64,000 bases of DNA from Salinibacterium sp. NG253 (GTDB lineage Bacteria; Actinomycetota; Actinomycetes; Actinomycetales; Microbacteriaceae). Made by a program: the position numbers and the translations under genes. Below the pieces are notes generated by a model, which saw only the letters and a program-made list of their open reading frames with translations, made no database searches and was not told the origin of the DNA. Of the stretch, positions 1 to 8,955 are shown piece by piece. The stretch's first letter is position 1. Each line of letters begins with the position of its first letter. The stretch is taken from positions 744,378 through 808,377 of the forward strand of contig NZ_JADYWF010000001.1 in NCBI RefSeq assembly GCF_015864945.1, in the 5' to 3' direction.

Positions 1-266
1 TTGAGCCAGGCGCCAACCGTGAGGCCAATGGCGATCCAGCCTTCGACGAGGCCGCCGACGTAGAACGCTCCCGGGAGTCCGAGGAGTAGCCAGCCGGACA
101 TATCGGATGCGCCGGCGCTGAGGGCTGCGACGCCGGGGCTGAGCTTGCGGCCAGCGAGCATGTAGTCGTCAAGGTCAGTGGTTCGCTTGTACGCCCACCA
201 TCCAATGCCAAGCATCGCGGCCATATAAATGACCATCGCAATAATTTGGAAGGTTAGATCGTTCAC
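1..266 (-). CDS. putP: Sodium/proline symporter, N-terminal part (runs off window)
   Basis: Reading the minus strand from a GTG at 266 gives 88 codons that run off the window edge. The product contains DLDDYMLAGRKLSPGVAALS followed by AGASDMSGWLLLGLPGAFYV, which is the hallmark N-terminus of PutP-type sodium:solute symporters; the SAGASDMSGWL stretch lies near the sodium and proline sites in that family. The first transmembrane helix covers about residues 6-26. An AGAAAGG-like ribosome site (AGAAAGG) sits 8 bases before the GTG. The expected role is sodium-driven uptake of L-proline at the inner membrane. Substrate specificity is inferred from motif identity only, because about 80% of the protein lies outside the window. 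Confidence 0.85.
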   Translation of the reverse strand, partial: MNDLTFQIIAMVIYMAAMLGIGWWAYKRTTDLDDYMLAGRKLSPGVAALSAGASDMSGWLLLGLPGAFYVGGLVEGWIAIGLTVGAWL

Positions 267-581
267 AGTGTTGCCTTTCTCATGCATGTGCGTGGGTTAA
301 GCCTGTCTACCCTCGCAGAGATAAGGATTAGTAACAATCCAAAATGTCACACATAAAGCGTAATGAAATCTAATGATTACTGATCAGAACGCAGTGATGC
401 CGCACAATTCTCACGTTTGCACAGGAGTCTTGCGTGACGTGCGCGACATTCACAGCTTTCGCCCCTTGCGGTGCTTCGCCGAATACCGTTCTTATTCTTT
501 CTGACCGGCAGCATGTTCGGGGCGGCTGGGGCGTGTGATGGGGATGCTCGGGCCCCCGATACCCGCTTCGCGGACAGCGCC
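267..581. other. Intergenic region between putP and the PucR-type regulator
   Basis: There is no convincing gene in this 315-base stretch. The part from about 310 to 395 is clearly AT-rich compared with its surroundings and lies upstream of putP, so it probably carries the putP promoter. It contains two short inverted repeats, GGATT/AATCC (325-329 and 336-340) and GTAAT/ATTAC (360-364 and 376-380). I could not assign a confident -10/-35 pair. The rest, 400-581, is GC-rich and lies downstream of the regulator gene; no clear terminator hairpin was found. Confidence 0.5.
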
Positions 582-2156
582 TTATTCGGCATCCAACACT
601 GCGTGTGTCCGCAACGCGATGTGCACATCCAGACTTCGAGACCCTTCACGCCACCCGGGGAGCAACTGATCGAGCCTCTCCAGCCTTTGGCGCACGGTGT
701 TCTCGTGAATAGAAAGACTCGAAGCGACGCCGGATACGGAACCCTGAGTGTCGAGATAGCGCAAGGCAGTTTCCAACAAGCGCCGATCTCGAGACGTGCC
801 ACCCATTAGCGGCCCCAACTGATCAGCGACGTAGAGTTCCGCAGATTCTCCTGAGCCTCCTACTGCAAACGCGACCACACCAAGGGATGCTTTTGCCGCC
901 AGTTCTCGTGGCCGATGCAAGGCGCGCATTGATCTGGCCAGGCGCGCGGCCTCGGCGTACGCGGTAGGAATCTCAGCTTCGGATACCGCCGCCGCGATTC
1001 CCCCGAAATAGATGAACGAACCGATGCATTCGGACAGGCGTTCCGCGATCGAGGGAAAACTGCGAACGATGACGATGATCGACCCCCGCCGCTCGGCCGC
1101 GATCGCATCCCTTCCCATACCTTTGCGCAGCGATGCCAACGCCGCGCGACGCGCATTCGGGTCTTCGATCTCGACGACCGTGACCTCCACACTCCCTGTT
1201 CCCGGCAGCCCCAAACGCACAGAAGGCCCAGAACCGTCACGAGTTGGTTCGATCACACGCTCGACCACTTCGGATTCCCTGAAGTGCCGCGCATCCTCGA
1301 TCGCTCGTTCGTACAGCAGTGAGATCGAGATAAACGTCGCAATGGTCGGTGCGAGCGCCTGAACAAGACGCGGGTCAGCATCGGAGACCTGGATTGCGCC
1401 TCCCGCATCAAGGGGGATCGAATTAGCACTATCAGCCAGGCTGGAACCTTCGTCGCTGTCGCCAGTTGTGACACGACCTCTCACCGCCATTGACGCGATC
1501 TCGAGCAGCTCAACCGTGCCCTGGCCAGCAGCGAGCGCCGCCGAGAACTGATCGGATGCCCGAAGTTGGATGGTCTCGACTTCAGAGCTCGACAGGAGAT
1601 TGTCGATCTCGCGCTTCGATGCTTCGGCCTGGGTCTCCAGCCGCCTCCGAAGGTTGTACACGTCGACCGCGATCGAGCCGATCAGTGCGGCCTCGACAAG
1701 GGTCTCTTTCTGACGTTGCGTGAAGGCTCCAGCGGTACGATTCGCGACCGTGAGCGCACCAACCACATCACCACCGGCACGCAGCGGCGTACTCAAGATT
1801 GCCCGCACACCTTCGGACGTCACGGCCTCATCCACCGACTCGATGTGCAGCCTCGAAACATCGCGCAAGTAATCGGCAGACTCGGTCATGAACCCGGCCG
1901 CCGCCATCCCGAGCACTCCCGTGCCGATGGGCATGCGGATCGCAGCGTATTCAGGCGTCAGGATGCCGTCGGAGAACTGAATCTCAGTAGTGCGGGTCGA
2001 GCTCTCGTTCAAGCTGAGATACGCGAGTTCGCAGCCAACCGCAGAACGCACCCGTCGAACGAGTCCCGTGAGGATCAAGTCAGGGTCATGAAGCGCAGAA
2101 ATGTCTTCTGCTACTTCTCGCAGTATGGGAGCTTCCGAACCAATGTGTGGAGCCAT
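582..2156 (-). CDS. GAF-domain, PucR/CdaR-family transcriptional regulator
   Basis: This 524-residue protein has a GAF-like sensor region at about residues 20-165. A long middle segment follows, and the last ~65 residues form a PucR/CdaR-type helix-turn-helix: LLETALRYLDTQGSVSGVA, then SLSIHENTVRQRLERLDQLL. In this family the C-terminal HTH binds DNA and the N-terminal domain senses a metabolite, often activating adjacent catabolic genes. It is transcribed divergently from the alcohol dehydrogenase/hydrolase operon 95 bases away, so it is likely the local regulator of that operon. The ligand cannot be read from sequence. The ATG at 2156 is the furthest upstream in-frame start and fits the intergenic spacing. 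Confidence 0.85.
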   Translation of the reverse strand: MAPHIGSEAPILREVAEDISALHDPDLILTGLVRRVRSAVGCELAYLSLNESSTRTTEIQFSDGILTPEYAAIRMPIGTGVLGMAAAGFMTESADYLRDVSRLHIESVDEAVTSEGVRAILSTPLRAGGDVVGALTVANRTAGAFTQRQKETLVEAALIGSIAVDVYNLRRRLETQAEASKREIDNLLSSSEVETIQLRASDQFSAALAAGQGTVELLEIASMAVRGRVTTGDSDEGSSLADSANSIPLDAGGAIQVSDADPRLVQALAPTIATFISISLLYERAIEDARHFRESEVVERVIEPTRDGSGPSVRLGLPGTGSVEVTVVEIEDPNARRAALASLRKGMGRDAIAAERRGSIIVIVRSFPSIAERLSECIGSFIYFGGIAAAVSEAEIPTAYAEAARLARSMRALHRPRELAAKASLGVVAFAVGGSGESAELYVADQLGPLMGGTSRDRRLLETALRYLDTQGSVSGVASSLSIHENTVRQRLERLDQLLPGWREGSRSLDVHIALRTHAVLDAE

Positions 2157-2251
2157 TTACATATTGTTTCATCAACTTGTGTTCCGAGTACATAGAAAGC
2201 CACCGGCGACGGGCAGCACAATTGCTACATGTTCAAGGGAGAACCCGGTAA

Positions 2252-3370
2252 ATGAGAATCCTCGGTGCAGTGTTGAGAACATCCGATGCTCTTCGCCCCT
2301 ACTCAACGTCGAGCCCGCTCACGATCGAGCAGCTCGAATTGGATCCGCCTGGCCCCCACGAAGTTCTGGTCCGGATAGAAGCGGCAGGGATCTGTCACTC
2401 TGACCTTTCCGTCGTCAACGGCTCCCGCCTTCGGCCATTGCCTATGCTGCTGGGGCACGAAGCCGCAGGGATCGTCGAAGAAATCGGTTCCGATGTCGCC
2501 GGCCTCTCCATCGGGCAACGTGTTGTTGCCGCATTCCTCCCCCGCTGCGGCACGTGCGCGGCGTGTCAGACCGGCGGTCGCCTTCCCTGCACGCCGGGGT
2601 CACACGCGAACGGCGAAGGAACCCTTCTTGACGGAGGCAGGCGCTTGCACGCCGGCGATGAGTCCGTCGCTCATCACCTTGGCGTGTCAGCATTCGCCAC
2701 TTATGCGGTGATGGATGCTCGATCACTCGTCGCTGTCGGAGCGGATGTGCCTCCGGATATTGCGGCTGTCTTGGGCTGCGCCGTGCTTACGGGAGGCGGC
2801 GCTGTGCTCAATGCTGGTCGGCCGACTGCCGGACAGACCGTCGCTGTCGTCGGGCTTGGCGGCGTCGGCATGGCTGCGCTGCTGGTGGCCGCATCCGTTC
2901 CTGGGGTGACGGTCGTTGGCATCGATGCGAATGTGGGCAAACTCGGCTTGGGCCTGGAACTCGGTGCTTCCGCAACGTTCACCCCCGAGCAAGCTGTCGA
3001 TGCTGGTTTCACCGCAGACGTCGTCATTGAGTGCGCGGGCGTCGCGCGAGCGTTCGAAACCGCTGTTGCACTTACCGCACCCGGTGGGCGCACGGTGAGC
3101 GTCGGCCTGCCCGGGCCCGAAGCAGAAGTGCGCATCTCACCACTGCAACTCGTAGCGGAAGCTCGCGAGATCGTCGGCAGCTACCTTGGTTCAGCGGTGC
3201 CGTCACGCGACATTCCCTACTACGAAAATCTGTGGCGTCAGGGACTGCTTCCTATTGAGAACCTCATCACCGCTCGCATCGAATTGAAAGATATTAATGA
3301 AGGATTCGAGACTCTCGCGAACGGCGATGCTGTGCGGCAGATAATCGAGTTTCCCGAAGTGAGCGTGTGA
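2252..3370 (+). CDS. Zinc-dependent medium-chain alcohol dehydrogenase
   Basis: This is a 372-residue MDR-family NAD(P)-dependent dehydrogenase. The catalytic zinc ligands fit Cys48 (AAGICHSDLS), His69-Glu70 (LLGHEAAG) and Cys176. The structural zinc lobe has Cys99, 102, 105 and 113. The Rossmann motif GLGGVG is at 201-206. The family oxidises alcohols to aldehydes or ketones, or the reverse, in the cytosol. It is the first gene of a three-gene operon: its TGA overlaps the next gene's GTG by 4 bases. Together with two alpha/beta hydrolases and a divergent PucR-type regulator it suggests ester or alcohol catabolism. The substrate is not predictable. Confidence 0.9.
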   Translation: MRILGAVLRTSDALRPYSTSSPLTIEQLELDPPGPHEVLVRIEAAGICHSDLSVVNGSRLRPLPMLLGHEAAGIVEEIGSDVAGLSIGQRVVAAFLPRCGTCAACQTGGRLPCTPGSHANGEGTLLDGGRRLHAGDESVAHHLGVSAFATYAVMDARSLVAVGADVPPDIAAVLGCAVLTGGGAVLNAGRPTAGQTVAVVGLGGVGMAALLVAASVPGVTVVGIDANVGKLGLGLELGASATFTPEQAVDAGFTADVVIECAGVARAFETAVALTAPGGRTVSVGLPGPEAEVRISPLQLVAEAREIVGSYLGSAVPSRDIPYYENLWRQGLLPIENLITARIELKDINEGFETLANGDAVRQIIEFPEVSV

Positions 3371-4185
3371 CCGTGAGCTTACTCAGGCGTTCGGTACAGA
3401 CCGCCGATGATGTGAAACTTCACCTCGAAGGAACCGGGACACCGAGAATTCTCATGATCCACGGGCTCGGGTACGCGAGTTGGGAAGCCCAGCGATTGCG
3501 GGCCGCGTTGGGCCAGGACTTCGGGCTCTGGAGTCTCGACAATCGCGGCACGGGCCTCTCTGAGGACACTGATGCGTCGACGTCAATCGCGGACCTCGCA
3601 GCCGATGCTGCTCTGGCAGTGGAGTCTCTGGGCGGACCGCTCATCATTGTCGGCCATTCCATGGGCGGCTATATCGCCCAGACTCTTGCACGGTCTCGCC
3701 CGGATCTCGTCCGCGGTCTGGTTCTCGTTAGTACCAGTTGCGGAGGCCCTGGCGCTGATCCGGTTCCTCAATCGACGATGGATGCGTGGGCTGACGCCCG
3801 CGGACTCACGCCCGCCGAGTACGCCAGGCGCACCATGCCGCTGTCGTTCAGCGAAGACTGGCCCCACCAGCATCCTGACGAATTCGAGAGAATACTGAGC
3901 GAGCGAGCCGTGTACCCAACCAGTGCGTCGGTGTGGCAGAGGCAGTTCGATGCTGCGCAACAGTTCATGGCGACCGGATCTCCGTGTGACTTCGTTTCTC
4001 CCACGGTGATTATTCACGGCGCTGCCGACCGGATTGTGCCGGTTGCCAACGGGCGCCACCTGGCCCGTCAGCTGCCTCAAGCCGAGTATCACGAAATCTC
4101 GGAGGCGGGGCATTTACTCCAGCTGGAGCAGCCACAGCTCATCGCCGATCTGATCACCACTTTCATCACCAATCAGCTGCACTAA
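3367..4185 (+). CDS. Alpha/beta hydrolase (first of tandem pair)
   Basis: This 272-residue alpha/beta hydrolase starts at a GTG that overlaps the stop codon of the dehydrogenase, implying translational coupling. It has the oxyanion-region HGLG near residue 32, the nucleophile elbow GHSMGG with Ser98, a probable acid Asp near 221 (GAADRIVP) and a catalytic His near 249 (EAGHLLQLEQ). The set fits a serine esterase/hydrolase of the 3-oxoadipate enol-lactonase or haloperoxidase-like type. Its neighbour 14 bases downstream is a second, different hydrolase, suggesting successive or complementary hydrolytic steps. The true substrate is unknown. Confidence 0.85.
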   Translation: MTVSLLRRSVQTADDVKLHLEGTGTPRILMIHGLGYASWEAQRLRAALGQDFGLWSLDNRGTGLSEDTDASTSIADLAADAALAVESLGGPLIIVGHSMGGYIAQTLARSRPDLVRGLVLVSTSCGGPGADPVPQSTMDAWADARGLTPAEYARRTMPLSFSEDWPHQHPDEFERILSERAVYPTSASVWQRQFDAAQQFMATGSPCDFVSPTVIIHGAADRIVPVANGRHLARQLPQAEYHEISEAGHLLQLEQPQLIADLITTFITNQLH

Positions 4186-4199
4186 GAAAGGAAATAATC

Positions 4200-5036
4200 A
4201 TGCCCGACATCGAGGTTGAGCCCGGAATCACCATGCATTACGAAGACCGTGGAACCGGTGAAGCAATCGTTTTCGTTCACGGCTGGGGAGGTAGTGGGGA
4301 TGCGTGGGATCTGCAGGTCTTAGACCTCGCGCCGTCGTACCGTTGCATCACTGTAGATCTTCGTGGACACGGCAGCTCAGATAAGCCGTGGGGAGACTAC
4401 AACTACGATCTCTTCGTTCGCGATCTCAATGTCCTCGTTTCTGAACTAGGCCTCGAACGCGTAACCCTCGTCGGATGGTCGATGGGCGGTCATATTGCGC
4501 TCAAATTTGCTCACGAACACCCGGAGAAGCTCGCTCGCGTGGTTATCACGGGAAGTGGCCCACGATTCTCTGGCACTGAGGATGCGCCTTATGGCACTCC
4601 CGAGGGAGAGGTTCAGGGGCTTGTCGAGGCGATCAAGATTGCGCCCATCGAGACCATCGCTGGACTGTATGGAAACAATTTCCACCGCACTGATCTCACG
4701 GCGACCCGCGATTGGTTCGTTCAGACTGGCTGGAAGGTTCCGGCGTTTGTTGGCGTCTCGAGTTTCCAGGCTTTGCTCGACACCGATCTGAGCAGCGCTC
4801 TACCGTCGGTACAGACTCCGGTGCACATTTTCTCGGGGCGGCACGACGCCATCTGGGACCCGCGTTGGAGCGAAGAAACTCACCGTTTGCTCCCCAACTC
4901 GACTTTGACCTTCTTCGAGAACAGCGGACACGTTGCATTCATCGAGAACCGCAGCGAATGGAACGCAACGCTCGTCGACATCCTCGAGGGCCGTGCGCCC
5001 GCCGAATCGACCGGAGCCGTCGCACCGGCAGAGTAA
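4200..5036 (+). CDS. Alpha/beta hydrolase (second of tandem pair)
   Basis: This 278-residue alpha/beta hydrolase is preceded by an AAGGAA ribosome site 6 bases before its ATG. It shows HGWGGSGDAW at residues 27-36, the DLRGHGSSDKP motif, and the nucleophile elbow GWSMGG with Ser94. The acid/histidine pair fits SGRHDAIWDP and NSGHVAF. It resembles non-haem chloroperoxidase/esterase members rather than its upstream neighbour, so the pair is not a recent tandem duplication. It closes the operon that begins at 2252; a hairpin at 5052-5082 follows. Confidence 0.85.
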   Translation: MPDIEVEPGITMHYEDRGTGEAIVFVHGWGGSGDAWDLQVLDLAPSYRCITVDLRGHGSSDKPWGDYNYDLFVRDLNVLVSELGLERVTLVGWSMGGHIALKFAHEHPEKLARVVITGSGPRFSGTEDAPYGTPEGEVQGLVEAIKIAPIETIAGLYGNNFHRTDLTATRDWFVQTGWKVPAFVGVSSFQALLDTDLSSALPSVQTPVHIFSGRHDAIWDPRWSEETHRLLPNSTLTFFENSGHVAFIENRSEWNATLVDILEGRAPAESTGAVAPAE

Positions 5037-5051
5037 GACAGCTGGCTCGGT

Positions 5052-5082
5052 GCTGGGCTGCGCGGTTACCGCGTAGCCCAGC
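5052..5082. terminator. Hairpin between convergent genes
   Basis: GCTGGGCT (5052-5059) pairs with AGCCCAGC (5075-5082). The stem continues through one G-T wobble into CGCGG/CCGCG around a 3-base loop. The roughly 14-bp stem lies in the 50-base gap between the hydrolase (+) and dprA (-) and probably serves both. There is no strong T-run, so efficiency is uncertain. Confidence 0.6.
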
Positions 5083-5086
5083 TCCG

Positions 5087-6370
5087 CTAGCCGCGGTTCT
5101 TCGCTGCGAGTTTCCACCCGCGCTCCGTTTCGGCGACGCGACCGTCGAGTTCGAGCAACCCGAGCTGCGCGCGGACCGTGGAGATCGCGAGGCCGCTGCG
5201 CGCAGCAATGTCATCGGTGGTGCGGGCGCTGCGAGCGCTGAGGGCGTCGAGAAGGCGTGTGGTCTCGGTGTTGGCTGGGCTGCCAGTATCCGGATGCTCA
5301 CTCTGCGTTCTTGTAGTGCCCCCGGAGTCTGTCGCCTCGTCGACCGGCAGGAGCGCTTGCTCGAGGGGTGCGAGCTCGGCCATCTGGTCGGGGTTGGTGA
5401 CGCACACGGCATCGTAGTCACGGATGAGACGATGACAGCCCGCGGAGGCAGCGCTCGTGACCGGGCCGGGCACCGCTCCCAGCGGTCGGCCCAAGGTGGC
5501 CGCGTGGCCAGCGGTATTGAGAGAACCGGATCGCCAGCCCGCCTCGAGAACGACCGTCGCCATGCTCGCTGCAGCTATCAATCTATTTCTTTGAAGAAAT
5601 CTCCATTTTGTTGGTGGTGAGCCGCACGGGAGTTCGGAAATCACCACACCGTTTTCGACGATGCGACCGAGGAGCGCGTCGTGACCGCTCGGGTAGAAGC
5701 GGTCTACTCCCCCGGCGAGAAAGGCGACAGTGAGTCCTTGGCTGGCGAGAGCAGCGCGGTGGGCCATACCGTCGATTCCGTAGGCGGCACCGGACACGAT
5801 CGTGTAACCACGATCGACGAGACCGGCGGAAGCTTCCATCGTGATGTGTTCGCCATAGCCGGTCGCCGCGCGCGCACCGACGAGGGCGATGCCGCGATCG
5901 ATTCCGGCGAGAGCTTCGTCGGTTCCGCGAACCCACAGCGCCGAGGGCGCGTGCCAATCAAGATCGTTGAGCCGCGACGGCCACAGGGTGTCGCTGGGCG
6001 TGAGCAGTCGCGCGCCGAAACGGGCGGCTTGACGCAGAGCGATGAGCGCGGTGTTCGACTTGAGCCGTGGCATCCACCGGTCGATGGCTTGGGCCATATC
6101 GTCGTCAGCCACCGTGTCGCCACCCGTTGACAGAGCAGCAGTAAAGCGTTCTGGGTCCCACCGTTCGACAACGCCGGCGAGCGCTCGCACAGCACCGAGT
6201 TGCTGAATGGCGCGACCCGCAAGACGATCGCCGGGTTCCGCAAGGCCACTCCACGTCGCACGGGCGAACCGTTCTTCGATCGCATCGCGGTCGAAGTGCT
6301 CACCGCCGTCGACGCTGACCGCTTTCACGAGGGTCGCAACTTCTGATTCTTTGAGTCCAAACATGCTCAC
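5087..6370 (-). CDS. dprA: DNA-processing protein DprA/Smf
   Basis: This 427-residue protein has the extended Rossmann fold of DprA: LVGARAATGYGEHI, GYTIVSGAAYGIDGMAHRAA, then PPTKWRFLQRNRLIAAAS and SGSLNTAGHAATLGRP. A winged-helix-like C-terminus is present (SARTTDDIAARSGLAISTVR). DprA binds incoming single-stranded DNA and loads RecA during natural transformation. It overlaps comM by 4 bases and forms the conserved yraN-comM-dprA operon. The stretch encoding KWRFLQRNRLI (about 5578-5615) uses AT-rich codons (three AGA, one ATA) that are rare elsewhere in this window. The presence of dprA alone does not prove competence. Confidence 0.95.
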   Translation of the reverse strand: MSMFGLKESEVATLVKAVSVDGGEHFDRDAIEERFARATWSGLAEPGDRLAGRAIQQLGAVRALAGVVERWDPERFTAALSTGGDTVADDDMAQAIDRWMPRLKSNTALIALRQAARFGARLLTPSDTLWPSRLNDLDWHAPSALWVRGTDEALAGIDRGIALVGARAATGYGEHITMEASAGLVDRGYTIVSGAAYGIDGMAHRAALASQGLTVAFLAGGVDRFYPSGHDALLGRIVENGVVISELPCGSPPTKWRFLQRNRLIAAASMATVVLEAGWRSGSLNTAGHAATLGRPLGAVPGPVTSAASAGCHRLIRDYDAVCVTNPDQMAELAPLEQALLPVDEATDSGGTTRTQSEHPDTGSPANTETTRLLDALSARSARTTDDIAARSGLAISTVRAQLGLLELDGRVAETERGWKLAAKNRG

Positions 6371-7899
6371 TGTGCCATGGCCTTTCTGAGGTAAAGCGCT
6401 TGCCCGACGTGGGTGTCGTCGGGTCGGGAATCGTCGGCGAGGTCAGCGAGTGACCAGGCGACGCGCAGAACGCGGTCGTACCCGCGCATCGTGATGCCTC
6501 CGCGCTCGAGCGCGCGGTCGAGCCCCGCCGTGACCTTGGGGGCGAGCCGCAGTTCGCGCCCACGCAGGTACGAACCCGGCACGTGCGAGTTGAGCCGCCA
6601 CGGCGTGGTCTCGAGGCGAGCGGCTGCACGCTGGCGGGCCGCTGTGACGCGAGCGCGGGCATCCGCCGTCGAGAGAGACGGCCGCTCTCCCGCTAGCCGC
6701 AGCTGAGCACTGGTGATTCGCTCAACCCGGAACTGAATGTCGATGCGATCGAGAAGCGGACCCGACAGGCGGGCAAGGTATCGGCGACGACTGTTCGGCG
6801 GGCACGTGCATTCGCTGTCGCGCGCACCCCACTGCCCGCAGGGGCAGGGGTTGGCCGCCATCACGAGCTGGAAGCGGCCAGGGAAATGGGCAATGGCATT
6901 GGCCCGATGGATGCTGATGACCCCCGATTCGAGCGGTTGCCGAAGTGCGTCCAGCGCTGCCGGCGCAAACTCGGGTGCTTCGTCGAGAAAGAGCACTCCG
7001 TCGGAGGCTCGGGCGGCAGCACCCGGACGAATCTGGGAACTGCCGCCGCCCACGAGCGCCGCGGCCGTCGCCGTGTGATGGGGCGCTTCGAGGGGTGGTC
7101 GGGTGGTGAGGCTGCTGCCCACCGGCAACCCGGCCAACGAGCGAATGGAGGAGACTTCGAGAGCTGCTTGGGGGTCGAGGTCGGGCAAGAGCCCGGGCAG
7201 TCGCGCGGCAAGCATGGTTTTGCCAGCCCCGGGAGGGCCGAGCAGGAACACGTGGTGGCCACCGGCTGCGGCGACGAGCATTGCGTCGATCGCATCGCTA
7301 CTGCCGATCATGTCGGCAAGGTCGCCACCGGTGTCCGGGGCCGCCTCGGGGGTCGGTCGCGTAATCACCTCAACGGGCTCAGGCTCGAATTCTCCGCCAT
7401 GCCAAATGGCGGCATCCCGCAGTGACGGCATTGCGATCACATGCATGTCTGGCACGAGCGACGCTTCATCGGCATTACCGCTCGGCACCATCACTGTTGT
7501 GAATCCGGCCCGCGATGCGGCGAGCACTGCGGGCAGCACACCGTTCACCGGACGCAAGCGCCCGTCAAGACCGAGCTCTCCGATATGGAGCACCCGGTCG
7601 ATCGATTCTGCAGAAATAGTTCCGGAGGCGGCGAGCGCCGCGACGGCTATTCCCAGGTCGAAACCGGAGCCGTGTTTGGGCAACGCAGCCGGCGACAGGT
7701 TGACGGTAATTTTGCGGTTGGGTAGACCGCAGCCGGAGTTCGTCGCTGCGGCCCGCACGCGGTCTTTCGCTTCGCCAAGCGCAGTATCGGGCAAGCCGAT
7801 GAGCACGAATCCGGGAAGGTTGTTGGAGAGGTCTGCTTCTATCTCGACGATCGCACCCTCGAGGCCGAGTAGGGAGACGGCGTAGGTTCTGCCGATCAC
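6367..7899 (-). CDS. comM: YifB/ComM-type magnesium-chelatase-like AAA+ ATPase
   Basis: This 510-residue protein has the N-terminal ChlI/Lon-like fold (residues ~20-145), a Walker A GPPGAGKTMLAARLPG, a Walker B LFLDEAPEF, and a C-terminal Mg-chelatase helical domain. A Cys-rich CPCGQWGARDSECTC segment typical of the family is present. ComM homologues are hexameric helicases promoting branch migration in transformation. It overlaps both yraN (7896-7899) and dprA (6367-6370) by 4 bases, so all three are likely co-translated. Confidence 0.95.
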   Translation of the reverse strand: MIGRTYAVSLLGLEGAIVEIEADLSNNLPGFVLIGLPDTALGEAKDRVRAAATNSGCGLPNRKITVNLSPAALPKHGSGFDLGIAVAALAASGTISAESIDRVLHIGELGLDGRLRPVNGVLPAVLAASRAGFTTVMVPSGNADEASLVPDMHVIAMPSLRDAAIWHGGEFEPEPVEVITRPTPEAAPDTGGDLADMIGSSDAIDAMLVAAAGGHHVFLLGPPGAGKTMLAARLPGLLPDLDPQAALEVSSIRSLAGLPVGSSLTTRPPLEAPHHTATAAALVGGGSSQIRPGAAARASDGVLFLDEAPEFAPAALDALRQPLESGVISIHRANAIAHFPGRFQLVMAANPCPCGQWGARDSECTCPPNSRRRYLARLSGPLLDRIDIQFRVERITSAQLRLAGERPSLSTADARARVTAARQRAAARLETTPWRLNSHVPGSYLRGRELRLAPKVTAGLDRALERGGITMRGYDRVLRVAWSLADLADDSRPDDTHVGQALYLRKAMAQ

Positions 7900-8252
7900 G
7901 AGATGCGCTTCAAGTGTTCGATCTCCACGACTCCGCGCGAGGGCACAATCACCGCAACGGCATCGATGCGCACGGAAGCACCAGATCCCGGATGATCGTC
8001 ACACCAGGCCGCAGCGAGTCGTCGCAGACGTGCGAGTTTCGTGGCAGTGATCGACTCGAACGGATGCCCGAACAGCACACTCGAACGAGTCTTGACCTCG
8101 ACGAACACGAGCTCGTTGCGCTCGCGCGCCACAATGTCGAGTTCGCCCTGGGAGCACCGCCAATTGCGATCGAGGATCTCGAGCCCTGCACTGATGAGGT
8201 AGTCGGCGGCGAGGATTTCGCCGTGCGCACCTAGTTCGTCTTTTGCTGCCAT
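7896..8252 (-). CDS. YraN/UPF0102 family nuclease-like protein
   Basis: This 118-residue protein carries the PD-(D/E)XK-like core of the YraN family: GEILAADYLISAG near the N-terminus, then GELDIVARERNELVFVEVKT. The Glu, Asp, Glu and Lys of that core match the metal-dependent nuclease signature (GELDIV, VEVK). Family members are predicted endonucleases or Holliday-junction resolvase-like proteins of unproven function. It is the first gene of the yraN-comM-dprA operon, and its conserved linkage to comM suggests a DNA recombination role. Confidence 0.9.
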   Translation of the reverse strand: MAAKDELGAHGEILAADYLISAGLEILDRNWRCSQGELDIVARERNELVFVEVKTRSSVLFGHPFESITATKLARLRRLAAAWCDDHPGSGASVRIDAVAVIVPSRGVVEIEHLKRIS

Positions 8253-8346
8253 GGCTCAAGAGTCGCGCCTGAGCATGCCCAAGAACGTGGCCCAGCACGA
8301 ATGGGAGAAGACTTCCCCGCGTGACGCACTGGGGAGGACTAGTGAC

Positions 8347-8853
8347 CTAGTCGGCAGCACTCGCCGCTTCGAACACCGAGACGCTGAACCGAGCACCGTC
8401 GTCAACGGTGACCCTTAGCGTCAACGTCGACAGGTCACCCTCGAGCGACGAAGTGAGATAGGTCGATGCTGGTGTGCCCCGCTCACTGGCGCAGTTACTC
8501 GCCCACGTGCTATCCACGACCGTTTCACCAGAAACCAACGCCACTTCATACGGGGAGCTCCTGTCGCAGCCAATCGCGAGAAAGAGTTGGTCGACGGAGT
8601 CACCGAGAGGAGGCAGTGAGTATTCGTGTGAGCCGGAATCCACTTGCTCGAAGAGCACCGAGTACGGAGAGTCATCGTTCAGAAAGTTAGAGTCAGCGCT
8701 GAGCAGTGGCATTTCCCACTTGCTCCCCTCTGTCACGACGCCAGACTCGCCCGCCGGCCCCGCTGATTCGGCTGCGTGTGGCTCAGTCGACACGCACCCG
8801 GCAAGCCCGAGCACCACCGCGATACCGATAAGAGCGACTCCATGACTACGCAT
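8347..8853 (-). CDS. Putative lipoprotein of unknown function
   Basis: This 168-residue product starts with a signal sequence ending in the lipobox LAGC (Cys20), so it is likely anchored outside the membrane. The mature part is Ser/Glu-rich and has no recognised domain; Cys residues at GCDRSSPYE and WASNCASE could form a disulfide. The stop codon lies inside a short palindrome (GACTAG/CTAGTC, 8337-8352). It sits alone between yraN and an acetyltransferase, in the block that interrupts the canonical DUF2469-yraN junction. Function unknown. Confidence 0.75.
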   Translation of the reverse strand: MRSHGVALIGIAVVLGLAGCVSTEPHAAESAGPAGESGVVTEGSKWEMPLLSADSNFLNDDSPYSVLFEQVDSGSHEYSLPPLGDSVDQLFLAIGCDRSSPYEVALVSGETVVDSTWASNCASERGTPASTYLTSSLEGDLSTLTLRVTVDDGARFSVSVFEAASAAD

Positions 8854-8955
8854 AGTTGATTTCTAGCACGCCGTGACCCCACTGCCTAGAGAAGGTAATA
8901 AATTTTCATTAACGCTTCGTGGATGATGACACCGCACTCGGGGTATCGTGCCGGT

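Noticed and set aside
471-809. 112-residue plus-strand frame with a signal-like N-terminus
   Set aside because: It overlaps the 3' end of the PucR-type gene in antisense and lacks a ribosome site; no conserved domain.
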